From: Verrucomicrobiota bacterium
GTDB taxonomy: Bacteria; Verrucomicrobiota; Verrucomicrobiia; Opitutales; Opitutaceae
Direction: 5' to 3'
Length of the DNA stretch: 35,105 nt
Assembly: GCA_014584295.1 (NCBI GenBank)
Contig: JACTNC010000060.1
Span: forward strand, 1 to 35,105
The position numbers and the translations under genes are program-made. A model generated the notes under the pieces. It had not been told where the DNA came from. It worked only from the letters and a program-made list of their open reading frames with translations, and did not search any database. Shown piece by piece: positions 1-7,844 of the stretch (position 1 is the first letter of the stretch; every line of letters starts with the position of its first letter).

Positions 1-503
1 CCCGGTCCGCCCTGGAGCCGGATATTTTTCCCCATGGTTTGAAACCAGGGCAGTGCACGTTGAAATGCCGACTCCGTTCCACCGACCATGATGGCCAGGC
101 GCGCTTCCTTCGCGCCCAGGTCGCCGCCTGAAACGGGCGCATCCAGAGCTTCGATGCCCCGCCTCGCTGCCTGGGCCGCCAGGTGTTGCGCCAGCGAGGG
201 ACTGGAGGTGGTCATGTCGATCAGCACGCTACCAGGTCTAGCGGTCTGAATCAGTCCGCGTTCCCCGAGATAAATCCTTTCAACATCGGTTGGAAATCCG
301 AGCATCGTGATCACGGCGTCGACCTTCGGTCCGACCGTTGAGGGATCGTCATGCCAGTGGGCGCCGAGATCCAGCAGCGGCTGTGCCTTTTGCTTCGTGC
401 GATTGAAGACATGGAGCGTGTGGCCCGCGGTCATAAGGTGGCGCGCCATGCTGCAACCCATGACACCTGTACCGATGAAACCAATGGAATGTGTGCTCGT
501 CAT
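1..503 (-). CDS. NAD(P)-dependent 3-hydroxyisobutyrate dehydrogenase-family oxidoreductase (partial, C-terminus missing)
   Basis: The gene starts at the ATG read from 503 on the minus strand and is open to the left edge, giving 167 residues. The N-terminus has a Rossmann dinucleotide-binding motif GFIGTGVMG (residues 8-16), followed by HVFNRT, where NADP-preferring members carry an arginine. The substrate-binding signature DAPVSGG lies at about 121-127. This order is diagnostic of the beta-hydroxyacid dehydrogenase family (3-hydroxyisobutyrate, tartronate semialdehyde, and glyoxylate/succinic semialdehyde reductases). The C-terminal helical domain with the catalytic lysine lies outside the window, so the substrate cannot be told. 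About 160 bases of non-coding sequence separate it from the divergent DUF4159 gene. No truncation other than the window edge is seen. Confidence 0.93.
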   Translation of the reverse strand, partial: MTSTHSIGFIGTGVMGCSMARHLMTAGHTLHVFNRTKQKAQPLLDLGAHWHDDPSTVGPKVDAVITMLGFPTDVERIYLGERGLIQTARPGSVLIDMTTSSPSLAQHLAAQAARRGIEALDAPVSGGDLGAKEARLAIMVGGTESAFQRALPWFQTMGKNIRLQGGP

Positions 504-661
504 GGTGTTGGAATTCGCTCGATGAGATTTCCGGCTGCGCCGCGGAATGCGGAGCCGATTGATGGAAATGGAGATGCGGGCAGGCCGCAATTTCAATCGA
601 GCACGGAAGAATTGCCGGAAGGCGTTTGCCCTGATGCAGGATTCCCGTCGATTATTCAGGC

Positions 662-1639
662 ATGCCTTTCGTGTCCACCAGGATTGCCCTGCTCAAACGG
701 TGGCTCTCCGTGTTCGTTGCGGTCGCCTCTTCCGCGGGTGGACTTGCCGCACAGGGAAGCTTTGATTTCCCCAGAATGGGCGGGCCGTTCCCCGGGGATC
801 GATCGGGCACGCGCATCTGGATCGAGGGCGGCGGGTGGGTGGACGAGGCCACGGTGAAGACCGCGCGTGAAACGGCATCCCACAGCACTGGAACGCCGGA
901 TTGGACCAACCCGCGCGAGTTCAGCAGCGATGTCTTCACCTTTGCGCGGGCGATCTTCCGCTCCGAGCGTCGAGTACCGCGCCGGGGGCCGGTCTTCGGA
1001 TGGTTTGTCGACTACCCGGACGCTGACCTGAACCTCTCCTACCGCCTTCAGCAACTGACCTCCATGAAGGTGGATCCTGACGGGCGCGTGCTGCATCTCA
1101 CCGATCCCACGTTGAGCGATTTTCCTCTGATCTACATGGTCCATACGGAGGACATGCTGTTGCGCGAGGACGAGGTGTCTGCCCTGCGGAACTACCTGAT
1201 GGCCGGAGGGGCGCTGCTGGTCGCCGACTACTGGGGCACGGACGCGTGGAACAATTTCTCCGCGGAGATGCGGCGGGTGCTGCCCGAAAAGAGCTGGGTC
1301 GACATTCCCATGGATCACCCCGTGTTCAGCTGCATCTACAAGATCTCCGGGCCGATGAACGAACTGCAGATTCCGACGCTGCAATACTGGGTGCGGAGTC
1401 ACGACCCGAAGGATCCCAACTCCCGCATCACGGTGGATCGCGGTGTCGGCTCGGAAAACGTCGCCGTCAAGGCGCTGCTCGACGAGCGCGGGCGGATCAT
1501 GGTCTTTTCGGTGCACAATTCCGACATCAGCGACGGCTGGGAGAGGGAAGGGGAGAATGCGGACTACTTCCGTGAACTCTCGGAAAAGCGGGCCTATCCC
1601 CTGGCGATCAACCTGATTTTTTACCTGATGACGCACTGA
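662..1639 (+). CDS. Secreted DUF4159 domain-containing protein
   Basis: A 325-residue protein with a Sec-type signal peptide: a basic stretch (LLKRW), a hydrophobic core, and a likely AxA cleavage near residue 30. Features typical of DUF4159 follow: a segment around FRSERRVPRRGP, then GWFVDYPDADLN, then 'HLTDPTLSDFPLIYMVH' and 'LRNYLMAGGALLVADYWG'. Members adopt a glutamine-amidotransferase-like (ThuA/BatA-like) fold and often sit with AAA ATPase, DUF58 and VWA genes. No such partners are present here, so it looks like a lone copy. Its biochemical role is unknown. I chose the ATG at 662 because it gives a complete signal peptide. The downstream TonB-receptor gene starts about 110 bases later, after an AT-rich promoter-like stretch, so co-transcription is not required. 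Confidence 0.85.
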   Translation: MPFVSTRIALLKRWLSVFVAVASSAGGLAAQGSFDFPRMGGPFPGDRSGTRIWIEGGGWVDEATVKTARETASHSTGTPDWTNPREFSSDVFTFARAIFRSERRVPRRGPVFGWFVDYPDADLNLSYRLQQLTSMKVDPDGRVLHLTDPTLSDFPLIYMVHTEDMLLREDEVSALRNYLMAGGALLVADYWGTDAWNNFSAEMRRVLPEKSWVDIPMDHPVFSCIYKISGPMNELQIPTLQYWVRSHDPKDPNSRITVDRGVGSENVAVKALLDERGRIMVFSVHNSDISDGWEREGENADYFRELSEKRAYPLAINLIFYLMTH

Positions 1640-1669
1640 AACGCGTCAAATCCGGTGCAATTTGAAAAT

Positions 1670-1728
1670 TGGGCTTGGCATTGTCATTTGGTTCATAATT
1701 ATAAATTGTTGTTTGCGACGTTCGCAAA
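1670..1728 (+). promoter_or_regulatory. AT-rich promoter-like region with a near-palindromic operator candidate upstream of the TonB receptor
   Basis: In this GC-rich sequence the leader of the receptor gene is strikingly AT-rich. TTGGCA (1675-1680) and TATAAA (1700-1705), 19 bases apart, could be -35 and -10 elements, though the spacing is not ideal. Directly downstream, TTTGCGACGTTCGCAAA (1712-1728) has perfect 7-base arms around CGT and ends 22 bases before the ATG at 1751. A LacI-family regulator is encoded nearby at 4703-5776. LacI-type proteins bind such CG-centred palindromes, but the pairing is inference. Confidence 0.4.
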
Positions 1729-1750
1729 GAAATCAACCATTCCCCCACCC

Positions 1751-4315
1751 ATGACCTTGCTAACCGGCAGATCGTACACCCGCCGCGCCTCATTTCTGGC
1801 GGCATCCTTGTTAATTACTATCAATTCCGCATGGAGCCAGGGCCAAGGCGCCCCTGCGGCCTCCGGCGATTCCGACACAATCGAGCTTGCGACATTTCAA
1901 GTGAGCACCACGGCCGACTCGGGATACCGGGCCGGCAATTCCGTGTCCGCCACACGGATTGACACGCCCATCAAGGATCTTCCCTTTTCGATCAGCGCCT
2001 TCACCGAGCAGTTCATCGAGGATATTGGCGCACTCGAACTGCTCGATGTCGTGAACTATGCCCCGGGTGTGACGAGCGGCGCAAAGGAGTTCACCCAGGG
2101 CAACAACCGATTCTCGATTCGTGGATTCGATGGCGATGTCACTCCTCAGCGAAACGGTTTCGTCGGCAACCGCTATGTCGATGCGGGAAACATCCAGCGC
2201 GTCGAGGTTGTGAAAGGTCCCGCCTCGTTGCTGTATGGCCAGATCACGCCGGGCGGCACGGTCAACTACATCACGAAACGCGCGGAGCGAAAGGATTTCA
2301 CCCGCGTGAAAGGGCAGATCGGAACCGATCACTTCTGGAGGACGGATCTGGACATCAACCGTACCTTTGCAGATGGACGCGTCAGCGGCCGGTTGATTGG
2401 TGCCTATGAGAACACGCTCGCATGGGCCGACCCCAGCGGAGGGGATTCGCGATTGCTTGCCGGCAGTATTGAAATTGCTCCGGTCAAGGCCGTCTCGCTC
2501 TTCGTCGAGTTCGAAAGCTACCGCCGAAACCAGTCCCCTCTGATCAGCATGAAGCCGAACCTTTCCGTCGCCGGCTTCACGAGCGCGTCTGCTGCGAACT
2601 ATCCGGTGCTCACGGACCGTGCTCGGGCGCAGGCCTACGTGGATGTGGGCAATCTCAACCTTGGATTCCTGAACTATGCCCCGCTGCCGAAGGATTTCAA
2701 CTACGTTGGCACGCACGACTATCGTCACTCCCGATTCGACTCGATCAACGCCGAGCTGAATGTCCAGCTTGGCGCCAACTGGCGGGCGCGCGCGAACTTT
2801 GGGTGGAACGATTTCAAGCTGAGCAACAAGCTGACGGGCCTCGCTGAATTTACTGTCACCCCCGCGGCGTCCTATATCGCCACGGCTGGAAAGAGCCGAT
2901 TCACGTTCCGCGATGAATTGCGCGACAATCCCCGCGGCGTGCTGGCGGATCCCTCCAAGACAGCATCTGCCCTTTTGACGCGGCGCAAGCGCCTGGAGGA
3001 GTCGATGGGTGATTCCCACTCCTATCAGGCCGAGCTTGCCGGCCGGATTGATGTCGGGGCGGCAACCCTCAAGCCGCTGTTTGGCGCCTACCTGAGCAAG
3101 GTTGGCACCGGCAGTTTCCGACGCGAAAGCACTGCCGCACCCGCCGCGGGACTCGCCAACAGCCAGACGGCACCCAATCAACATTTCCAACCGTGGGATT
3201 ACAACAATCCCGCAACGTGGATCAACACGGACGATTATGACGTCAATGCAATCCCGGGCATCAATTCCTTCAACGATTCCGACGGAGAAGAGAGCGCGTT
3301 TTATGGAGTGCTTACCGCAAGCATGCTTGATGACCGACTGATCCTCATTGGGGGTGCCCGCTACAACAAGACCTGGACGATCAACACGAACATGCTGCCA
3401 ACAACAACCACGCCGCCAGGTGCGCCGGTGAAAGGAAGCAAGTTCGAAGCGACAAAAACCACGCCCCAGTTTGGCGCCGGCTACAAGTTGAGGCGCGACC
3501 TGCTGCTCTTCGCCAGCTATTCGGAGTCATTCTTCATCGAGGATCGCAGCATCACATCCTTCAACCCCGCTTATAATCCGTCGCTGCCTTCGGGTGCGAA
3601 CAATCGTGTCACGATCAGCGAACCCGCCGAGCCCACCACCGGCAAGGGCTATGAGTTCGGCGTGAAGACGGACTTCCTGAACGGCCGTGTTTCATCGACC
3701 GTCTCGCTCTTTCATCTGGAGCGGAAGAACCGCATCCTGCGTTTCCGCGAAACCGCGCCGGACGGCACGTTCCCGACGATCACGCGTCAGGGCACGGTCG
3801 ACCGCAGTGAGGGCGTGGAGGTTGAAGTAACATGGTCACCCTTGGACAACTGGCAGGTTTTTGCGACGCTCAGCCTGATGGATGTCAAGACGATCAAGGG
3901 CACCTTCCCCCCGATCATCACCTATTCAACCGATGCCACGGTGCAGGCAGCCTATGTCGCAGCGTACAACGAGGCGAAGGCGCTCATCCTCAACGCCGTA
4001 CCGGAGGGTTCGGCCGAGCATCTCGCCACGCTTTGGACACGGTATGATTTCAAGAAGGGTCCGCTGCAGAACTGGTGGGTTGGCGGAGGTTTCGTTCACA
4101 CCGGCAAGAAGGCGCAGCGCACCGCGAATCCCACACTCTTTATCGATGCGAGCACGATCTATGATATCACGCTCGGTCGGAACTGGAAGGCAGGCGGCCT
4201 CAACTGGTCGGGGGCGCTGGCATGGAAGAACATCGCCGACACCGAATACTTCAATGCCAACCAGTCCCGTGGCCAGCCCGGTCGTGTGATCCTAAGCATC
4301 TCGACGAAGTTCTGA
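1751..4315 (+). CDS. TonB-dependent siderophore-type outer-membrane receptor
   Basis: An 854-residue outer-membrane receptor. I chose the ATG at 1751 over an upstream in-frame ATG at 1655 because it gives a clean signal peptide (RRASFLAASLLITINSAWSQ) and leaves the promoter-like stretch untranslated. A TonB-box-like segment (DTIELATFQV) follows, then a plug domain with DLPFSISAFTEQFIED, NYAPGV, the 'IRGFDGD' motif and 'RVEVVKGPASLLYGQ'. A long aromatic-rich 22-strand beta barrel ends in a C-terminal phenylalanine, the usual outer-membrane assembly signal. The layout matches the siderophore-receptor subfamily and the many such receptors in Opitutaceae, where the ligand may be iron chelates or carbohydrates. 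No siderophore synthesis or periplasmic binding gene is adjacent. Expression may depend on the palindrome at 1712-1728. Confidence 0.93.
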   Translation: MTLLTGRSYTRRASFLAASLLITINSAWSQGQGAPAASGDSDTIELATFQVSTTADSGYRAGNSVSATRIDTPIKDLPFSISAFTEQFIEDIGALELLDVVNYAPGVTSGAKEFTQGNNRFSIRGFDGDVTPQRNGFVGNRYVDAGNIQRVEVVKGPASLLYGQITPGGTVNYITKRAERKDFTRVKGQIGTDHFWRTDLDINRTFADGRVSGRLIGAYENTLAWADPSGGDSRLLAGSIEIAPVKAVSLFVEFESYRRNQSPLISMKPNLSVAGFTSASAANYPVLTDRARAQAYVDVGNLNLGFLNYAPLPKDFNYVGTHDYRHSRFDSINAELNVQLGANWRARANFGWNDFKLSNKLTGLAEFTVTPAASYIATAGKSRFTFRDELRDNPRGVLADPSKTASALLTRRKRLEESMGDSHSYQAELAGRIDVGAATLKPLFGAYLSKVGTGSFRRESTAAPAAGLANSQTAPNQHFQPWDYNNPATWINTDDYDVNAIPGINSFNDSDGEESAFYGVLTASMLDDRLILIGGARYNKTWTINTNMLPTTTTPPGAPVKGSKFEATKTTPQFGAGYKLRRDLLLFASYSESFFIEDRSITSFNPAYNPSLPSGANNRVTISEPAEPTTGKGYEFGVKTDFLNGRVSSTVSLFHLERKNRILRFRETAPDGTFPTITRQGTVDRSEGVEVEVTWSPLDNWQVFATLSLMDVKTIKGTFPPIITYSTDATVQAAYVAAYNEAKALILNAVPEGSAEHLATLWTRYDFKKGPLQNWWVGGGFVHTGKKAQRTANPTLFIDASTIYDITLGRNWKAGGLNWSGALAWKNIADTEYFNANQSRGQPGRVILSISTKF

Positions 4316-4373
4316 CAGTGTCCTCCATGTAGACCGCGGATTGTGCAATACACTCGAGGCGTATTTCTGCCAC

Positions 4374-4586
4374 GGGAGGGGCACGCTTCGTCGTGCCCTG
4401 GGATCGCCTCACGCACAACTGCGCCAGTCATTGCGCAATCGAGACAATCCGCTGAAATTGATGAAGTTCACGGAATTGGACGTCAATCTACCAACACCCG
4501 ATTCGCGTGGAGCCAAGGCAATCAGCGGATGTCCTTATTCAGGCTGAATTGCTTCATTTCGATCCAGGCACGACGAAGCGTGCCTC
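4374..4586. repeat. REP-like paired palindromic repeat, copy 1
   Basis: The left unit has the 20-base imperfect palindrome GGGCACGCTTCGTCGTGCCC at 4379-4398 (7-base arms, 6-base loop), preceded by GGGAG. The right unit, AGGCACGACGAAGCGTGCCT at 4566-4585, is the same palindrome inverted, with one changed base pair at the ends. The inverted relation extends inward: TGGGATC after the left unit mirrors GATCCA before the right unit. A second copy with the same architecture lies at 18107-18263. Paired inverted palindromes between genes are typical of REP/BIME or short non-autonomous elements mobilised by REP-associated tyrosine transposases. No such transposase is in this window. Confidence 0.75.
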
Positions 4587-4628
4587 GCCAACTCGGCAGA
4601 AACTCGAATCGGCAGTCTGGTAACGCAC

Positions 4629-4665
4629 CGGTTTCCAATTCTGATTGTCCTCTGATCGGAAACCG
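4629..4665. terminator. Hairpin, possible bidirectional terminator between convergent genes
   Basis: Perfect 8-base arms (4629-4636 and 4658-4665) enclose a 21-base loop, between the ends of the TonB-receptor and LacI-type genes. There is no T-tract on either side, so intrinsic termination is uncertain. Confidence 0.3.
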
Positions 4666-4702
4666 AACCGTCGACTGAGAAGACCATCCCTTGCGGACAA
4701 GA

Positions 4703-5776
4703 CTACGACTTGGCGGCACTCAATTTTCGATTTCGAATCGGACCGCTCGTTTCCCCAATGAAGAGAGTCGAAGCGAGCGTGAGGTCGAGGTAGCTTCCTT
4801 CCTCATTCTCCTGAGTGTCGAGCATGAGACGGGCAGCGGCCCGCCCAAGGGACTCGGCATCGCAGCCTGCCGCTGTCAGGGTGGGTTTTTCCTCATGCGC
4901 GAGCGATGAATAGTCGGCTGCGGCGATGCTGATGTCGCCGGGCACATCACGCCCCTCCCGCTTGAACGTCGAAACCGCCCCGCGGGCCATCTGCTGGTTG
5001 TAGGTGATGAATGCCGTTGGAAAATCCTTGCGCTTCATCAGCGGCCTGAGCTGGTACACGGCTTCCGCGCCTTCCGCGCGATCACCCTGTTTCTGGCGGA
5101 TATCGTAGCGCGAATCGGCCTTGAGCCCGGCTGCACCAAGCGCGTTGAGGTAGGCCTGGTGGCGCGCCTCATGGCGGCCGAGGCCGGCATTGCCGCCGAT
5201 CCATCCGATCCGCCGATGACCAAGGTCTACAAGATGCGTGACGAGCGATGAGATTGCCTGCGGCTCGTTGCCCAGCACGGAATGGCAGAGGCCTGGATGG
5301 CGGGCCGAGACGGCGACGATCCGTGTTGAAAACTGCCTCACCTGCTGGAGAAAGGCATCGTTGACCTGTCCGAGAATCGTGACGCCCTTGAGTGCGTGCC
5401 CGGCATGGAAAAACTGCCGCAGGCGGGGTACGGTCAGGTTGTCCTCCGAGCCGAGGAAAACCGTGGCATACCCCTTTTCCGCAAGGGCCGAGTGCAGACC
5501 GTGCAGCACGTGACTGAAGTAGCTTCCCTGCGTGTGAAGATTCAGGCCAGCGCGCAGGATAAATCCCACCTGGCGCCGCGCGGTTTCCACCGGGGACTGA
5601 TTGAGCTTCATGCCCCGCGGCGTATAGCCTAGGTTGAAGGCGTGGTCCCAGATGCGCTGATAGGTTTCCGGGCTGATGTTCTCGCGGCGCCCGTTGAGCA
5701 CCATCGAAACAAGGGCTTGTGAGACACCGAGGTCCTTGGCCAGCTTTGTCTGTGAAATCCGGGTCATGCGCCCCAT
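4703..5776 (-). CDS. LacI-family transcriptional regulator
   Basis: A 357-residue regulator. The N-terminal helix-turn-helix and hinge (ISQTKLAKDLGVSQALVSMV, then LNGRRENISPETYQRI) are classic LacI/PurR features, except that the usual 'VSRVLN' is 'VSMVLN'. The rest is a periplasmic-binding-protein-like sugar-binding domain with recognisable blocks: VGFILRAG, VTHLVDLGHRRIGWIGG, TAFITYNQQMARGA, and a C-terminal stretch ending in LDLTLASTLFIGETSGP. A second in-frame ATG three codons downstream is an alternative start. It is divergent from the ABC exporter pair (163 bases between start codons) and convergent with the TonB receptor. Either could be its target; I cannot identify the effector. Confidence 0.93.
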   Translation of the reverse strand: MGRMTRISQTKLAKDLGVSQALVSMVLNGRRENISPETYQRIWDHAFNLGYTPRGMKLNQSPVETARRQVGFILRAGLNLHTQGSYFSHVLHGLHSALAEKGYATVFLGSEDNLTVPRLRQFFHAGHALKGVTILGQVNDAFLQQVRQFSTRIVAVSARHPGLCHSVLGNEPQAISSLVTHLVDLGHRRIGWIGGNAGLGRHEARHQAYLNALGAAGLKADSRYDIRQKQGDRAEGAEAVYQLRPLMKRKDFPTAFITYNQQMARGAVSTFKREGRDVPGDISIAAADYSSLAHEEKPTLTAAGCDAESLGRAAARLMLDTQENEEGSYLDLTLASTLFIGETSGPIRNRKLSAAKS

Positions 5777-5939
5777 GGATTTCCACTCTTAAAAAAATGT
5801 GGGCAAACTCAATCATGGAGTGAACGGAAGGCTCGAGTGAGGCGGGCATCCGACACGAGATCCCGACTCCGGCGCGTAGTGGTGGCACCTGTAAGTTTGT
5901 TCGTGCGCTTGACGGCGTCCGACCTAGCCTGATTCGACC

Positions 5940-7841
5940 ATGCAGGATGCATCACCTTCAAGCGAGACTACGGATCAGCCCTCCAACTGGGCGCTGATTC
6001 GACGCCTGTGGGGGCTGGCTTGGCGCTACCGTGCACGGTGTTTTCAGGTGCTCACGCTCCAGTTGATCCTCCTGACGCTGGGTTTGAGCGGCCTCAGCCT
6101 GACGGGGCTGGGCATTGATTATATCCGCTATGTCACGGGACGGGATCACCCGAGCGATGCCGCGCCCGCAGTCGCATTTCCGCACGCCAGATTCGGCGTC
6201 CAGCTCCCTGAATCCGCCTCGCCGATTCTCGTAATCCTGATGGTAGCGGGTTGCATACTGGCCTTTGCGTTGGTGCGTGCCTTTCTGAACTACACTTACA
6301 CGGTGGCGATCAACCGTCTTGTCCAGCAACGCCTGGTAGTCGATCTGCGGTCAGAGATTTATGACAAGCTTCAGAGGCTGAGCTTCAGGTTTTTCGATGC
6401 AAACACGACGGGCTCGATCATTACACGGGTAACCGGAGACGTCCAGAGTGTGCGCATGTTTGTGGATCAAGTGCTCATCCAAAGCCTGATCATGGTGATT
6501 TCGCTCACGGTCTACATCGTCTACATGTCCAGCCTGCACGTGGGACTCACCCTTGCATGTCTTGCAACCACTCCGCTCCTGTGGTTCATGGCGATGTCCT
6601 TTTCGCGCAAGATCCAGCCGGCGTATGCCCACAACCGGACGCTGGTGGAGCGGATGGTGCAGACCTTTGCCGAGAGCATCCAGGGTATCCAGGTGACAAA
6701 GGGTTTTGGCAGGGAAACCGAGGATCGCCGACGTTTCGAGACCGCCAATCAAGCGGTGTTGAAGCAGCAACACAGCATCTTCTGGAAGGTGAGCTTGTTT
6801 TCCCCGGCGGTCGGACTGCTCACGCGCGTGAACATGATCGTGCTTCTGGGCTATGGCGGGTGGCTCGTGATCGACGGACAACTACCCCTGGGCACGGGGC
6901 TCATCGTGTTTGCGGGATTGCTCGAACAGTTTTCTGGGCAGGTCAACCAGGTGGCCAATGTTGTGAACAGCGTGCAGCAATCGCTGATCGGTGCGCGTCG
7001 CGTCTTCGAGATCCTGGATGCGCCGGTAGAGGTCACGGATCGTCCCGACGCCGTTGCCCGCCCGAGGCTCACGGGTGGTGTTCGGTTTGAGGACGTGACC
7101 TTTGCCTACAACGGCATCGAGCCGGTTCTTCGCGGGATCAATCTCGAGGTGAAGTCCGGCCAGTGCGTGGCGATTCTTGGCGCGACCGGCGCTGGGAAGA
7201 GCGTGCTGATGAGCCTTATTCCGCGCTTCTGGGATCCGAGCTCCGGACGCATCCTGATCGACGGAATCGACGCCAGAGATCTCCGTTTGGATGACCTGCG
7301 CCGCAACATCGGACTGGTTTTTCAGGAGAGCTTCCTGTTCTCAAATACGGTGGCATCCAACATCGCCTTCGGTCATCCCGGAGCCACGCAGGCGCAGATT
7401 GAAAAGGCGGCGCGCATCGCGGCGGCGCATGATTTCATCATGAAGTTGCCGAATGGATACGACACGGTGCTGGGAGAGAGCGGAAAGAGTCTCTCGGGCG
7501 GCCAGCGCCAGCGGCTCGCGATCGCGCGGGCGGTGCTGCTTGAGCCTGCCATTCTTCTACTCGACGACCCGACCGCCGCGATTGATAGTGAAACCGAGCA
7601 CGAGATTTTTGAGGCTCTCGACCGGGCAATCGCGGGCCGGACCACGTTCATCGTCGCCCACCGCCTGAGCACCCTGAGACGCGCGGATTTCATCATCGTC
7701 ATGGAGAACGGCCGGATCGTGCAACAGGGTGCGCACGAGGAACTGATGCGAGTACCCGGTCCCTACCTCCGTGTGGCAAATCTGCAGCTGCTGGATGGCC
7801 GCGAACTCCAGCAGCAAACGCTGGCGAAGTCCAAGGCCTGA
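5940..7841 (+). CDS. ABC exporter half-transporter, degenerate-site subunit of a heterodimer
   Basis: A 633-residue fused permease-ATPase of the type IV ABC exporter family (MsbA/LmrA-like). The N-terminal 340 residues hold the six-helix membrane domain, with a periplasmic insertion after helix 1. The ATPase domain has Walker A GATGAGKS (414-421), a canonical signature LSGGQ (518-522), Walker B ILLLDD with Asp543 where the catalytic glutamate is expected, and switch His in AHRLST. A Glu-to-Asp change at this place marks the degenerate-site subunit of heterodimeric exporters such as TM287/288 and BmrCD. The partner gene begins 3 bases after the stop, so the two are surely co-transcribed. The substrate (drug, lipid or peptide) cannot be read from sequence. 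A divergent LacI-type regulator may control the pair. Confidence 0.95.
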   Translation: MQDASPSSETTDQPSNWALIRRLWGLAWRYRARCFQVLTLQLILLTLGLSGLSLTGLGIDYIRYVTGRDHPSDAAPAVAFPHARFGVQLPESASPILVILMVAGCILAFALVRAFLNYTYTVAINRLVQQRLVVDLRSEIYDKLQRLSFRFFDANTTGSIITRVTGDVQSVRMFVDQVLIQSLIMVISLTVYIVYMSSLHVGLTLACLATTPLLWFMAMSFSRKIQPAYAHNRTLVERMVQTFAESIQGIQVTKGFGRETEDRRRFETANQAVLKQQHSIFWKVSLFSPAVGLLTRVNMIVLLGYGGWLVIDGQLPLGTGLIVFAGLLEQFSGQVNQVANVVNSVQQSLIGARRVFEILDAPVEVTDRPDAVARPRLTGGVRFEDVTFAYNGIEPVLRGINLEVKSGQCVAILGATGAGKSVLMSLIPRFWDPSSGRILIDGIDARDLRLDDLRRNIGLVFQESFLFSNTVASNIAFGHPGATQAQIEKAARIAAAHDFIMKLPNGYDTVLGESGKSLSGGQRQRLAIARAVLLEPAILLLDDPTAAIDSETEHEIFEALDRAIAGRTTFIVAHRLSTLRRADFIIVMENGRIVQQGAHEELMRVPGPYLRVANLQLLDGRELQQQTLAKSKA

Positions 7842-7844
7842 CCG

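Larger units (their letters stand above)
4316..4702. other. 387-base convergent intergenic region carrying a repeat element
   Basis: This stretch lies between two convergent genes, the TonB receptor and the LacI-type regulator. I see no convincing coding frame. It holds a paired palindromic repeat (4374-4586) and a separate hairpin with perfect 8-base arms CGGTTTCC (4629-4636) and GGAAACCG (4658-4665). The hairpin could serve as a shared terminator, though it lacks a T-run. Confidence 0.6.

Noticed and set aside
656..1636. A 326-codon minus-strand frame opposite the DUF4159 gene
   Set aside because: It mirrors the DUF4159 coding frame, lacks any known motif, and has the composition of an antisense shadow.
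1811..3190. A 459-codon minus-strand frame opposite the TonB receptor
   Set aside because: It is a shadow of a strongly supported receptor gene; no domain is recognisable in the translation.
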